Source: Argopecten irradians (lineage: Eukaryota; Mollusca; Bivalvia; Pectinida; Pectinidae). Taken from it: 64,000 nt of DNA. Below are positions 1 to 14,406 of this stretch, in pieces (within the stretch, counting starts at the first letter, position 1; each line of letters opens with the position of its first letter). The stretch covers positions 31,005,540-31,069,539 of the forward strand of contig NC_091134.1 of assembly GCF_041381155.1 (NCBI RefSeq), given 5' to 3'. Under the pieces are notes generated by a model, which made no database searches, was not told the DNA's origin, and saw nothing but the letters and a program-made list of their open reading frames with translations. Made by a program: the position numbers and the translations under genes.

Positions 1-1104
1 TGTTACGTTCACCAAATTCTGGTGTCACAAAGTCCTAGTGTCCTAACGAACCCAGAAACTGATGGCGTCACTAGGTCAACCGAATAACCCTCAGACAACA
101 ATAAGGATAGTCAAGCATTGGGTTAAAATATCGGTCAAAGTTTGTTTACTATAAGCAATGACAACATTAAATTTACTTCGAATTGCAAACCAAAAGAAAA
201 AAGTTTGGATTGCATCAGAAATTACCATAGGAAGATTCATTTTGTTTATTTTGAGTCGAGATTCTATGGGCATATGTTATCAATTTGAAACCGTTCACAT
301 TCACAAGCCTTTGAATAATCCGGTGTTGTGTTACATTTAACAATTAAAGCGTCGGGGTGATTGGATGTCAACCAATCTAAGTCGAGGAGAAGCTTGGAGG
401 ATTTAATTTCAGGTGAGCAGATGATCGTCGGATTCGTCGTGTTTTTGAGATGTAGTTTCCTCATTAATGTCAATATGGAGAAGGCATGACATTTATTATC
501 CACTGTTTTTAAAAAATGCTGACGTATTTTCAACAAGTATGCAATCCTGTAAATACCGGAAACTGACAGGATTGATATTTGTAAACATTTTTCTTATTTC
601 ATTAAAAAGCCCAAGGACGTATATGAGAAGGATAAGTCACACTGGGTTTTGGGGGAGTACAAGGCAGGAGCTTTTGTGTTTGTTCACTGACCGTGACGTT
701 GAGCGACGACTGATTTTCCTTTGATATCCACCGGCACAGCCTTTGATGTAGCTTGCGGGTGCAAGGGTTACCGTCTTACTTTCTGATGCGGGCCGTCATT
801 TCAAGAGCTGTCGTATTTTTTAACGAAAATTTAAGACATATCCTCTTAATATTCCGCCCTTAAAACAAGTTATAAACGTTGTGAAATTTAATAAACTTTA
901 CATTGGTGTTTCGTTTGACTAGATAAGACAAGTATTTGTTGAGAAAAACGGTTTTTATTCCCGAGGCATAGGCGTCTCGCGTGGTGTTTAGTAATGTAAA
1001 GAGACAGTCACGAATCCTTCTCACTTATTTCATTAAAAAGCATAAATATACCTTTCCTATGTATAAATCAACCAGAAGTTTGGTTTGGTTAGTATAACAG
1101 CCAT
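1..1104. other. No gene recognised
   Basis: AT-rich sequence with only short open frames that lack splice support or family resemblance. Confidence 0.5.
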
Positions 1105-1260
1105 GGCCTTTGGACGTGTCGGGTTTAGATGGTGGAAGAAAGCCGGAGTACCTGCAGAATAACCATCGAGTTGTCGGTACCTGGCAACCGTCCCACAAGG
1201 GATTCAAACTTGTGACTATGCATGTCGGGGCATCTAAACCAGTCGGTCACAGCGGCCCTT
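1105..1260 (-). mobile_element. tRNA-derived SINE, copy 1
   Basis: Read on the minus strand: GTGACCGACTGGTTTAGATG (A-box-like), GTTTGAATCCC (B-box), then CCAGGTACCGAC..GGTACTCCGGCTTTCTTCC. The tail matches the copies at 61.7 and 55.3 kb. Best-preserved pol III boxes of the family in this window. Confidence 0.8.
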
Positions 1261-4200
1261 CAAGCTTAGCACTAGAAAAATGTGGTTTTATATGAAAATG
1301 AAAAACGTATTGATGTAATAATTATATGACTGTACACATGAAAATAATTCACAATAATAAATTGTGTATAAATACTGGTTTAGTTCTGTTTAAGATAAGC
1401 AATTATCACATTATGTTCTCTTTTTTCAAATTACACATACATGTATGCTTTCTGAATATATTTAACCACAATATTAAAATGAACATGAAGAGGATCAAGT
1501 AGTACAATATTGCTTAAAGACCAAAAATAGCTGGTGTTACCAAAGTTTTTGAACAATATCATAGTTTGATGAACTGACTCTACTATATCATTCAGCTGGA
1601 TTGTAGTAACCTGACGCCAGGATCATGGAACAGTCTTCGACTTGCTAAAGCCAATCAAAAACGACGTAACATATTGTAACGTTATCTGTGATTTGTTGAT
1701 TTTAGGCCCCGGACTGGTATGCATAAAATCTTCAACGGTTAAAAATATTATTAAGGTAAAAATTTTGCTAAGCAGATTAATTTTTGTGCTTCGCATATTG
1801 CTTATCATGTTTAGTGTCCTGCGTGATTTTTCTTAACACTTAAACCAATGTCAACATCTTTCCAAAATGGCCACCTCTAATGGACAGAGTATTGCAACTT
1901 AACAGTTAATAAGGGCCTTGAGATGAAAGAGAATTTCCCGTGACAGGTTTGATCCACTTCAAAACTTTGACAGGTTTCAACTTCATAAAAGGTTGTTTGT
2001 GCAATAAAAGATCAGCATCTTGCTTAACAAAGTATATTGAAAATTTACTTACTTCCAAACTTCAGAAAATCCTTAGACTTTTATGCATACAAGATCTGAT
2101 GTTTGTGTTTACAATTCCTAATTTAACAATTACAGTATTACAAAAAAGTTTTAATGTTGTCATATGGAGGAATCCATATGTGTGATTTTAGTGTATGAAA
2201 AATGAAGGTTTTGGAGACCTTTTACGTGTTACAGTTTTAAAATATAATACCGGTAATAAAAAACTAAAATAGATAAACAAATTCTTCTAGATTATCATAA
2301 TTTTACTGGAATAATTGCCAACTGCTTTTCAACCCAAGTCGACGTTATCTATCAACCATGTTGACATGGCTGGCCATTTAAACTGTTGCAAGCTAAATTA
2401 TCCATGGACACGTGATCATCTATATATGCCACCAAAATAACGTTCATCGCTTATAACTTTCATTATAATGCAATTAACTCAAAACGTCATTATATCAAAT
2501 GAGAAATATAAATTCCTGCTTTATCGTAATAAATTCTCAAATTATCATTTTCTTGTTGAAGTTGGTATTTGTTTTTGTATTTGTATTTATATTTTAAACT
2601 TACAACAACAGTAACAAAATTTTGTCGATCTTACAACTAATAACAGTGATACACCCAGGATATTAAATGATTTACATAAGATACCCAATATTCATTCTGA
2701 AAAAAAAACCCAGACCACGAACGGAGTCCAATCATAAAAATCATTAAAAACTGACACAGGTGTCTGTACGATAACAGGATGCGTTGAACATTAGAATCCT
2801 GATCCCACATCATGTATTAGTCAAAGAATTCGGGGGTCAAAATGAAAATTTTCAGAAATCATCCAATCTGAATCACGTGATTTCCTGTTCGAGTACAAAA
2901 CCGGAAATTCCAAATTGGAAATTTCGTTTTGTAATCGAAATTCCCGGTGACATGTGTCAGACAAAAATGTGTATTTAATTCAAAGACTGAAAGGTAAACA
3001 ATGTAAAACAAACTATTCTTAAGATGCTAAATATTTTTCAGAAATGCGATTCCTGTCTTTCAATTGTAATGTTGGTAGGCCATTTAGGGACGGCCTTTCG
3101 TGTATGTAATGTATTGGGTGTGTGAAGTGCGTATATGTTTAGGGAGGCTGCGTTATGTTCTGTTCATGTGGTCTCCATGTATTAGAAGGAATCTAAGCAT
3201 TTACAGAGCTATCTCACTGAACCATGTTGTCAAAAACAATGATCAGCACACCCCTCAACATTATACTGACAACGGTGAGTGAGATAAGATAACAAATTTA
3301 CTCACCTTTTACGATACCATTCTACCTGCAGAACACTTTTAGGATAACCAAATTCTTCAACAATGAAATACCAGTCCTCAAAGCCAATTGAAATAGATAA
3401 ATATAACAAACATTAGATTAGGGTGGGAACTCTTGATAAAAATACAAAGGTAATAAAACCGGGTGTTCTAGAAGAGTAAGCGTTCTCTGTTTTATCAACA
3501 GGACCCGTCTTATAATTAAAGGTCAAATGCGGGCCAAACTTCAAGCTCATTACTTCATATTCCGTCTTTGCATATTGCAGAGTTGCCTCCCTTGCGGGTA
3601 GGTACATATGTATCCATTGTGACGTCATTATTTTGCCAGCGAAATTCACGTCGTTTTCTTTGAAAAGTATGACGTTACGCTCGCAAACACATGGCGTCAC
3701 AATCAATTCATACTCGCAAGGGCAGATAACTATGTTATATCCAACAACAGAATTGCAAAAGGATGATCCATAGTGAGTTTCTCCATTATCAGACTGGATT
3801 GTCCTTGTTTTCATACAAAACTCAATGTACCAAAGCGTTTACCATCGACGTTGCAGATATGATAACTTAGGGGTTTGTTTTAGCCAATAAAAATAACTTT
3901 ACTTACGATCTGATATACTTACAAAAAGGAGTTCAACATAACACTACCGGGTTCTTTACTTACAGCGTACCCAATGTATAACCTACAATAAAGAAGTAGG
4001 GTAATCCTGATTCAACAATTATAACTTGACTAGTTATGTATTGCAGCTTCTCTACATACCAGCATAAAAATACGGTGTGGGCTTTTTGCGTCCCGTTTGT
4101 AAATTTACCAGTTCTAAGTAACAACACCATGTTATTTCTGCATTTATGTGTTATTTTAGATTTTGTTTTGGCATATCAATGACAGCGATACTTGGCTTCT

Positions 4201-7200
4201 ACTATTTGTTTTTTTATAAGAATCTTTCTGCGTTTACTATTTTATTCACAGTGACTATAAATTGTAACCGTCACGCAGTGTTATTGCAAGCATATGTTGC
4301 AATTTAGGCATATACCATACAGACAATTATTCAAACTTAAAATAAATTGTCAAAGACGAAAACTATACAAAATATATACATATTAAGCTGTCCATTAAAG
4401 GACAAGAAAAATAGAACTACATACTTCAGACAAAAGGTGTTGTACATCCATACGAATTAAACCTTTGATAATATTGTTTTTGTTACTTTCTGATGTCGTA
4501 TGTAGCTAAGATAGCTAATGCTTTTGTGAGACAGTGTTGCTTTCAAACAGCAATCGTTGGGTTTTTCTAACGACATGATGTCATATGTATAGTAATTATT
4601 TCTATTTTCGATGTAATTTTCTCTTTGAATAAACACTGTCAAAAGTTTTTTTCTCAATAGTTGTGGATATTGGTTTGTTGATTAAACTGTATTATGAATA
4701 AAAATTCTTTTTAAAACCATTATGTGATGAAAATGAATTCAATCCAGATATGTTTGTTGCCAAATTTATTGACGACATGTATGTGATTTTGAAACAAGCC
4801 ATTTAACTGAGTACATTCTAAATCAGTTGGTCGAATGGTGATTAGGCTAATCACAATTTAAAAATAATTTTCAAATCAAGATGAAAAAATTCTGGTAGTA
4901 CGAAATTTCACAGTTTATTTTAAAGAATATTAAGAATTCCATTCTTTACTTTCTTGCTGAGTTTTGTGAAGATATGATTACAAATGTTGTAGTAAATGAG
5001 AAATGAAAATTTTATTAATCATGTGATTAAGCTAATCATGAACAAACGGGCCCTGGTCATAACAAGTACTTTTGGTCAGAACAGCGCGGTACATGTGTCC
5101 TATCTAACCGATTTTCGTAAAATGTTTTAATTGGTACAGAGTACAGACAGACTCACAATGACGTCTAACCCTAGCGGTTTATCCGGCAATTTCAAATTAC
5201 GAGACAATTTCTCAGGTGTTAAACGATTCTCATGTAGGTGGCGAATGACTATATCGTCTAAACAATTTCCATTAAAATGTCATTAAACATGATATTATTG
5301 TAATAACTAGCTCACGATGACGTCCAAACATTCAAAACATTACAAATTCATTACGGGACTGTACTGGACACCCACTATCATAGTAAGGATGTAGGTAGGG
5401 CTTTCAAAATCTTTCATCCACTTTGGGGCGAAACATGCTAATCTAATACCAGGATTCAGATCCTAAGTTGTCAAACATGAGGCTTGTTGAGTATTTGACA
5501 ACTTATAAATGTTATCCAGAGAGTTGAGGCATCCTGTTGAATCTCACTCCAAAGAGAGTGTAAGATTCTTTTTCTCTGACTTCCAGCACCATATTATGTT
5601 TTGTAATAATGACGTGTCAGCAATGCAAGCAAGGATCACGTGAACCAAATAAATTGTCGTCGTCGCCGTCGTTGTGACGTCATTTGAACGTTGGCCTGAC
5701 GACATACTACATTTATCGCGTGACGTCATATAATTTTTTAAAACGCCCAAAATTCTTTTCTAGCTTGTCTGTACTCTAGGATGAGATAGAAAAAATATAT
5801 ATCCCTGTCCTATAGTGTCCTGGTTAAGAGAAAAGTATTCCTACTCCATCGGACCGCGACATCTGTTAAACCGGAACCTGTAAAGCGTCATATGAAAAAA
5901 AAAAAAAAGCAAACCATTAACCTGTGCATATCACCTTTGACCTTGAGCTCGTACTTAACCAGAGTACTGAACTTTGACCTCATGATCATCGTCCACCTCC
6001 CTTCACATATTTCATTGATGTTTAGCAGAAAAAGATTGTATCGAAATGGTTTTGATATGATATATGTTAATATTTCTTTGACTTTGAATATTTCCAAATG
6101 ATTCATATTTTTGTTTGTCACAGTGCAATAAAGTGTTTGACAAAGTAACATAAAAAATCTCCAATTTGATACAGTTAGTAAATAAATATTTGTCTTCGCA
6201 TTTTTCGTGTACATCTATATGTAACTTTTAAACATTTTAGGGGTAATACCAGGGAAGAAAGGCAGAAATAGAGAGAAGAACAGGGAAAGATGCAATCGAA
6301 AGACATTCACGACAGGCGGCAAGCTACGGGTTATACAGTCGTGCATTCTCCTCCTTGGGTCGAGATTTCTCTGTCCTACCCTCAACACAATCCTATGAGT
6401 CCACGCTTTGACCACTAATCATCCACTTTAAAACTGCAATATATCCGCACAGTCTCGAGAAGGTTCTAAGCTGTGGACACCAAATGACTTCCCCATACAT
6501 CGTCACCAGAACTTGTCCCCAAAGATGGCATACAACATAACCAGATACAGTTTTTTCATAATAACTTGATGGAATGTCTAATAACAAAACTTACAACCAA
6601 AAGCTGAAAATACTAATTATATATGCAATGCAATTAAAGTTGTATGTGCCGTCATTTCCATACTCGGGATTCAAAAAAATCTTTTGATATCGTATTCACC
6701 TCCAAAAAGTCCAAACATTTTAAGAATTACAATACCCACAATGCATAGGTTTTAATTTTACAAATAAATACATGATTTTTGGCAGTACTTCCAAAAATCC
6801 TGATATTTACTTATACAGTGCAATGAAATGAGTATATACAGTCAGACCATGAAGCCAAGTTGTGGTCTATCATTTCATTTCAATTTTCAAAACGTTATTA
6901 GTAATTGTAAAATGATTTATGCGGGTGTGTTTCCAACTTTCCATATAAACATACATAAGGAGAAAAAACAAGAATTATACACTGCATGAATAATGTGTTG
7001 TACATAATGGTTAAGAGGCATTATACATGTTTGTCTGTCGTTTGAATGATTTTCACGGCTTGATTAATTAAACTTATGGTATTCAATAGATTACTGAAGA
7101 AAAAATAACAGCTCAAAAATTTCGCCCAATTATGGCACTTATAACTTTAAAATATATATTTTCGTAATGTTTGTTCAGAATAGGTTCAGGTTTAGGTTCA

Positions 7201-9259
7201 GAATTTCATACAATTTTGATATAGAAATCAAATAGTTGCTATGAATTATGATTCAAATTTAATATTTGCAATAGCTTCACTTCGCAGCAGGCACTCAAGC
7301 TTTTTTATTTACTTAAATAATGCAGATGCACTGAAGACAAGGATTAAGATCGTTATCAGCAGAGAAGGTGACAAATAGTGCAGTTATTGCAAGAAATATT
7401 TCAGGATAGGTCAATTCAGAATTCATCATAATGCATTTTGTGGTGTGTAAATGTTTACAAGTTCCAGCTTTAAAAATCACAAAAAAAACCCCAAACAAAC
7501 AAAAATGACAATATGAGACATAGAGAAGGATTGCAAGCGAAATTAGGTGGATTTTCCATTAATCTTAAACAGATAATCACCTGATGTCAGGGTGTCTGAC
7601 AATAATTTATACATGACGTCAATGTTTTGCATGGGCATGTATTGTGTACTACCAGATGACCTTGATTCCAAGCACTCGTTGTACCCGGAATGGATTGCTG
7701 ACTTTTAAACAGGTCCCATTGATGGGAAGGAAATTAAACTTCCCGTTTAATAGGGCTATACGATGACAGAAAGATAATAAATATGTCGCTTACTACGTGT
7801 GAATCGTACTAATATCGTAACGCCGACTTTATGAATGAAATTTTCTGACAGTACCTGAGAACTAAAACTGTTAGCGGGGTAGATTCTGGGTGCAGTAAAA
7901 TACGATAAATCGTAGTTGTGTCACTAGTATTAAGACGGTCAGGTTCATACATTATATGTTATGGCTAAATGTTTTAAAATGATCTAAATGATGTTCAGGA
8001 GAAAAAGTCTACTGGCAGTTTAATATGCCGTATATCTGGTCCATTTTTTTTTTATTAATATCTCTCAAAAACCAATCATTACATTAAATTTTCCACAAAA
8101 ACGCACCGCAGATAGAAGATAAGGGGAATAAAAGTTTTACAGCTTTCCTCCACTTACTATAAACATGTAGTGTCTTCAGATGGAGAATTTTAAGTTGGTA
8201 TTTTCTTATGAACGTTGATGAAAATGGGACTCAGCCACTGGAAGTTTACATACAACGATACTTGACAGCTTCAGTTTCCATTTCTGCTAAGCTGCATCCC
8301 TGCTTTCCTATCTTCCTTTGTTTTTCCACTCCCAACTGGCTTGATTTGTATTGCAGTTGACACGGATGGTGCTAGAAAATTATTTTACTTTCTGAGCATT
8401 TGGTTTCTGTTCCCCTCCATTGTCTCCGTATACATACGTTTTGCTATTCATGTTTTATTACTTCGTTCAGTCTAATGTAGTCTGTATATCCTTTTCAAGC
8501 AAAAAAACGAAAATGTCCCCGCTTTTTTAATGTTCATGTGATCTATACAAAGGCACCCAATTTTATCCGAGAAGCTTCCCATTTATGGAACACTCAGCAA
8601 AATATAAGTAACATTTCCAACCAATAGTTCATTACGATAATAATTGACTGTTTTTCATCCAATTTCTTACAAATTTCAAGTACGCCGTGTACGAAAAATA
8701 CAATGTTCTAATTGAATATATGTGTTTGGATAGCAATGTGCTCCTGACCTTTAGTGTCACAGTCCCTATAAACAGACACCTGGTCTTAATTTTATCTTTG
8801 TCGTTACTATATGATGTATGACTGTATAACAATTTTGTAATTTTGTCGGTATCACAGTTAAAAATATTTTTAAACATATAAGGCAATGATATGAACTTTA
8901 AAGAGATCACTTGCACTGTGTCAATGAATTTGAAATTTCCTTCTACTTTATGTATAACCTCTTAACTTAAATTAGAAATTAGGGTTTGAAATTGAGTTGA
9001 TATATTTTTTTTTATTATAAATGACAGTATAGATTGTTATCTAGATTGTGACCTAAATGTGTCCCATAAGAAAAAAAAGTACTATTTAAAATGATTTATC
9101 GTGTATATGAGATCACTCAATATAAACTGTCAGACTATCATCAAACTTATATAGTTCTCAATGTACTATTGTGTTATATACGTCATGGATATCAACCACC
9201 GTGACCTGAAATGATACCCTGATCTAGGCCAGCTCGATTTATAGAAAACCATCCAAGGG
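1261..9259. other. Intergenic, no gene recognised
   Basis: Mostly AT-rich. The longest open frame (minus, 3413-3814, 133 codons) overlaps the AAGGGAGGCAACTCT type of motif common in molluscan non-coding DNA and has no recognised domain. Four TGACGTCA octamers occur at 3620, 5675, 5721 and 7614. Confidence 0.5.
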
Positions 9260-9359
9260 TATTTAACCATAAAACACTTCTAAGTGATCTTTTGTGCTCG
9301 CGATCCTGACACTCTTGTCTTCTGTTGTAAAGAGTTCGCCTGGACTACGTTTGGATAAG
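9260..9359 (+). promoter_or_regulatory. Possible promoter and 5' exon
   Basis: TATTTAA at 9260-9266 is followed about 90 bp later by TTGGATAAG|GTAAGA, a good donor. It might be an upstream alternative first exon of the astacin gene or a non-coding start. Splice-signal evidence only. Confidence 0.2.
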
Positions 9360-10708
9360 GTAAGATATAAACCGCAGATCGGAAGTCAGTAACCTCATTT
9401 CCGGAATCGGAATGTTTCGCCGCCATTGAATCATCAAGATTGCATTGTTCACACCTTTAAGAATTGTGATGAGATCAGCTAATAGATATATAGTTATTAC
9501 TTCGGTAACGATTTCAATAATCCGCTAACCACTTAAGAAGGCCGCCTCGATCCGGATACATTATTAATCCAAAGATCAAAGAAAAAACTAAAAGTAAAGT
9601 ATTTATCAATTTATGAACAATTACATTCTGTATATCGAATAATCGTCTCTATTCAAAGTTAATACAAATGTAAAACTTTATTTGTGAATCGGAAACAGAT
9701 ATGTCCGTGTTTATAAAAAAGAGTCTTCAAACAATAACCGCAGTATATGGCCATTGGCTTTAAAAGTATCAAGATCAGTAAAATTTACGATGCAGCTCTC
9801 CGGATGAGAACAGCGTCTAGACTCATCTACCACACACTGATAGTTTGCACAATAATATCTTATTTAACCATTATTTCAATCGTATATCTAAAGATAGGGG
9901 ATTTTATTCCTTATTTTCACTCAGACATTGGTTACTTTAACCATTATACATGTATCTATTATAAATCAGTATTTCTTCCAGGGTTATTTACATAAATCAC
10001 TTTTGATATTTTTGTTATGACTGCAAGTTTATCTGAAGAATTCAGTTATGTTTTTATTAAAAATGACTTTATTGTGAAAATTTCTTTAACACTTCTTTTT
10101 TCTATTCTTTGATTTTCGCCATGGGTTAGGTTTTTACCCATCCCTTTGCACGGTGGTTCCTGATCCATTTTTGTTAAACTCTATCTTTGTTTTTGTAAGA
10201 CATTTCTTTTTTTATCATTTAAATGTACATATGCTATCATTTTATGAAAGAGGAATGCAAAGAAATGCAGAGGAATATATTGCATTTTAACGGGAAAGCT
10301 ACGGTTCCACGAACGATTTCACGAGACGTCAAAGTCATACACCTTAAATGCAATAGGGTACTACTCTCGAGGATACGATGAGGGTTGATTAACACAAATA
10401 AGGAGATTTATATGATTTTAAAAAGCGTTAAAGAGCATTATGCAATAAGAATGGACACTTGATGTGTATATTATTTGAGGTGTGAATTAGTTTATCATAC
10501 GGAAGGGTCATTGGTCTGACCCTCAGGACAATGGAGCTGCGGGGTTACTGCGCTCAAGAACACTTCAGCTGGGGACCAACTCCATTTTACAATACAGTGT
10601 TGGTATAATGTGATATCCTTCCTACAGAGCTCCCATTGTCTCATTAATACAAAAAAAATCACCATAGATGTAAGATATATCTGATGGATCAATAACAAAA
10701 CTGTTAAA

Positions 10709-11010
10709 TCATCATGTAAAAACTTACATCATCACCGTGAAAGGTTATCATTTTCGCTTAAAAATCTCATAAATCTTGAAACTTTTCAACAAAACCTTAC
10801 ATCATCACCGCAAAAACATATCATCTTTGCAATACCTTGAAGCATTACCGCGAATACCTCATCATCACCACAATACAAATATAATCTTTCCAACAACTTA
10901 AAACATCACTGTAAAATCTTACATCCGCGATACAAAGATAAACCACCACAGTTAAAAAGATAGATCGCCATAACAAAACATACAATCATTGCGAAAGTGA
11001 AAACAGAAAA
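10709..11010. repeat. Degenerate tandem repeat with ACATCATCACCG core
   Basis: About eight ragged units of roughly 36 bp with cores such as TTACATCATCACCG, CTCATCATCACCA and AACATCACTG. Strongly diverged, so old. Confidence 0.6.
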
Positions 11011-14000
11011 TCATTACATATAGTACGTAACCAATTGCAAAGTCGTTATTTCTTACTATCTCATCTCCCAAATTTACCGGAGGAAATATGTTGAATCTGG
11101 AAGTTAGATTCATTTAAAAGATATGCGGATCACATTAACTTTTTTGTAGTAAAAATACCATAATTGATACTATAAACAGATGTTCGGCCCACAAAATGAT
11201 CACTCAATAGTGTTCTGCGTTTTGGTTCAGCTGCGGGTTCTTTTTTGAGATTTTATTAACAAATTCTTATGAATTTGAAGATAACATTTATTCAAATGTT
11301 TCGAAAAATAATAAATCGTAAAGTGATTTTTTTTGAAAACCCTATTGTTGTCTTTATAGGTCTTGAATTGAATATGGTGTAATTATTGACACAGAACAAA
11401 TACATACACATGAATGCATATGATTATTAATAAGCAACACACTTAAACAAAATTTATAATTTACGTACAGCTCAAAAATAAATATTGAGTTAATTCAATG
11501 GTGTACAGATATACATGTTTCCAATGGGATAAGCAATAAGGCCTTCTAGTAAAATATGACCTACACTGTCGTGTGAAATCTATTGACAATGAATGCATGC
11601 ATGTATCAAAACGCAATATCTGAAATACATGTAGTTGCTATCAATTGCACAGCACAAATTGAGTTACGAATAGATTTTATTATTGAACAATGTAGAATTA
11701 CATGATTACCAGTATGAGCATAAAAACACCATCAGAAATAAGATAAAGATATGTAATTAGGATTTTGAGTGAATACAACAGTGTTCATAACATAACTTAT
11801 CCATTTAATGTAAACTCAAGATTTTATTGAAAGTATTACAATAATAACTAATATCTATATTTCTATTTTCATATAAATACCTTTCGGATATACAAATACC
11901 ATCATCAATAATCAATGCCTAACTCATTCCACTTTAGTTGCAAGAGAAATAATTCGTAATGCAATGCACTTGTTCTGTAATACCTACGCATAAAGAAAAA
12001 TTGTGAAAACTATTCATACGAGTTTCTTTCGAGCGAAACGAGTCAAGCAGCTAACCCTCATCCATACATTCTTAACATGAACTGTTGATATCGGAATGAA
12101 CTGCTGTAGACATCTAAGGGCTTTGCTACTATTTGTACCTCCCTAGTTGTACTCTATAGGTAAACACTACTTATCATTATTTAAACTCATTCTGTCAAAA
12201 GGTCAAATATGGATATAGCTTGTTTGACCAGAGAGAATGGCCGAAGATACAATAAAATGGCGATGGTCCCAATATTTACATCAGATATGAGGTGTGTCAT
12301 GTACATTGTACGACTAAAATAAACTAATATAAAATGTTTCAGATTTAAGTTCCAGAAGCATGGATTACAATGTAAAATGCACATTGTGGCTAAGTGTTCG
12401 TTTGACCAAACACTATGTAATGACAAGGAAACGACCTTTAGTACGTAGTAGTGGATAGGCATGCTGTGGATAGTCAAAAGTCGGGTCATTTGGTGCCGTG
12501 CTGCAGACCGGCAGTGTACGAGAACTCTGATCCTTTGTCAAACTTCACACCAGCGGACGACTCAGACAAATTAGGTGAAGAAGATATCTGAATAGCTTCT
12601 CATGGACTTTTGTGACATTTTTATCGCCTAATTTGACCGAGGTCTCGCGTTATCTGCGACCATAGGTGTGGCCGACAGGATTTGTTTGGCAGTTCAAGTG
12701 GGGGTCTTCTGTTTCTTGTGTTTACGATTGAAGAGAAGGTGATCGTGTTTAGACGTAAACGGTTCAGTGACGTCACTGGTTCCACTTTCTCTTGACAGTG
12801 TAAAGTCGGCGTGGAGGATGGAACTAATTAAGTGTTTGGAATTATACATATAAGTGTTACAATTATCAACAGAAACACTACCAACATTTACATTGGTAGT
12901 AATGGCACCGTTAGAATTACGTTAACGCTGTGATGCGTGTGTTTGTGGAGCAAAGCCACAAACGAAACATCACATTTGAATATTAAGCAGAAGCAATACA
13001 TTCTTTTATTGTTTATTTTCATCCATACCCTTCTGAAATAATAAACAATTATCAATATAAAAATAATCCAAGCAATGTTGCATTATTATGAAACTTATTT
13101 AAACTTAATTTCAAATTTTTAATTTTCAATGAATACATTAATTAACTCTCGTATCCCTACAGCATGTCTATATAAAGTAATTTGTTATAGTTTCATTAGA
13201 AAAGAATATGACCAACCTTCCATAAAAGATACTACGGTTGAGCGATAATTTATCCTCGGCTAGAAATACCCGTGACAGGACATTGGACACCTTTGTTGGG
13301 GTCATTATCGTAACTAAAGCCATTTTACTAAAATCAATTTTAATTTGTCACAACTTCCCATGATATCGACGGAAACTCTCTGTTTTGTTTTCTGAATGAA
13401 CTCAGATATATTTTTACAACTCATGCGTATTAATCGAGCATTGACAACCTAATAAGTTTATTGTTTATTTTAGTCTACCTCTCTTCCTTTCAAGTGGTAA
13501 ACGCTCGTCCGGGGATTACAAAACTTTACGACTAATATAGATTCGGTCTTCCTGAACACTAAGTGAATGGACCCAATACACTCTAGGGATAGTATACAGG
13601 TATAAGATACAAGTCCCTATACAGGTGTCCACTGTCTCCTTGATTGACAGCTCTTGTTATTTTCCAGCCCAATGACAATATCTTCAAGCCTCCTACACCA
13701 ACTCATTTGACCTCTTGACCTTGAATATATTAATATTTTCTCCAATGATGACATGGTGGTCATTAAAGCTCGTCCGTAATCTCGCACTCACATCAAAAAT
13801 GTTCAGGTGAAAAACATGACGTAAAGCGACTGAATAACAATAGCACTCGATTTTTTAGTGTGTGTGGATAAGTCTTTATAAACACATGTACTTCGTGGTA
13901 ACGTTCATTCCAACTCGGACGGAAGAGGAGACACTAGTGGACCAGGGTACCAATAAGCTATAGGGATTTACTTTTATATTTGGTTTATATCTCGGACTAA

Positions 14001-14083
14001 GTAAACAATCGGCTAAACAAGGTTATACACTCTAGAAGATATACGCGTGGTATGTTATATAACTATACCTGGTTAATATTAGT
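11011..14083. other. Intergenic upstream of the astacin gene
   Basis: No exon identified. 12490-12790 is GC-richer and contains a TGACGTCA at 12768-12775, so it could be regulatory. The rest is AT-rich. Confidence 0.45.
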
Positions 14084-14092
14084 TATAAATAG
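14084..14092 (+). promoter_or_regulatory. Candidate TATA box of the astacin gene
   Basis: TATAAATAG lies 116 bp upstream of the start codon, leaving room for a 5'UTR of roughly 80-90 nt. A possible initiator, TCAGT, is at 14130-14134, slightly further away than the usual spacing. There is no expression evidence. Confidence 0.45.
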
Positions 14093-14207
14093 GGTACAGA
14101 GTTTAGCCTAGAATTCTGATAGTCCTGCTTCAGTGCAGTAGTGTTAAATACATTAGTAGACATATTCTTACGACATTTTAACAACTTACCACAGTCAGCC
14201 ATCAAAG

Positions 14208-14406
14208 ATGTTTGGTAAGGGCGAGACATCTGTACTGTATACTTTGGTGTGGGGATGCTTGAGCGTCACGTTTTGGATGTTAATCCCTGTCAATGCAGCA
14301 CCACTTGCGGTCCCGGAAGTGGACCCTAATAAACTTTCAGCCCGGATTATCGTCCACGTTCGTAAGAGGCGGTCAAGACATTGGGATTTCTGGCAACTAA
14401 ACAGCA
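14208..14406 (+). CDS. Exon 1: signal peptide and start of prodomain
   Basis: Residues 1-66. The ATG opens a hydrophobic stretch (about residues 8-28) followed by VNA-AP, a plausible signal-peptidase site after residue 30. A second basic cluster, RKRR at 52-55, lies inside the prodomain. Two donors are possible: GTACGT at 14407 and GTATTA at 14411. The first is chosen because it leaves one base and keeps the frame through exons 2 and 3 into the prodomain and catalytic domain. Confidence 0.85.

Noticed and set aside
467..724. 85-codon plus-strand open frame
   Set aside because: No domain, no splice signal and no conserved features.
3413..3814. 133-codon minus-strand open frame
   Set aside because: No recognised domain, no convincing splice sites, and it overlaps an AAGGGAGGCAACTCT-type motif common in non-coding molluscan DNA. 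Kept only as a note.
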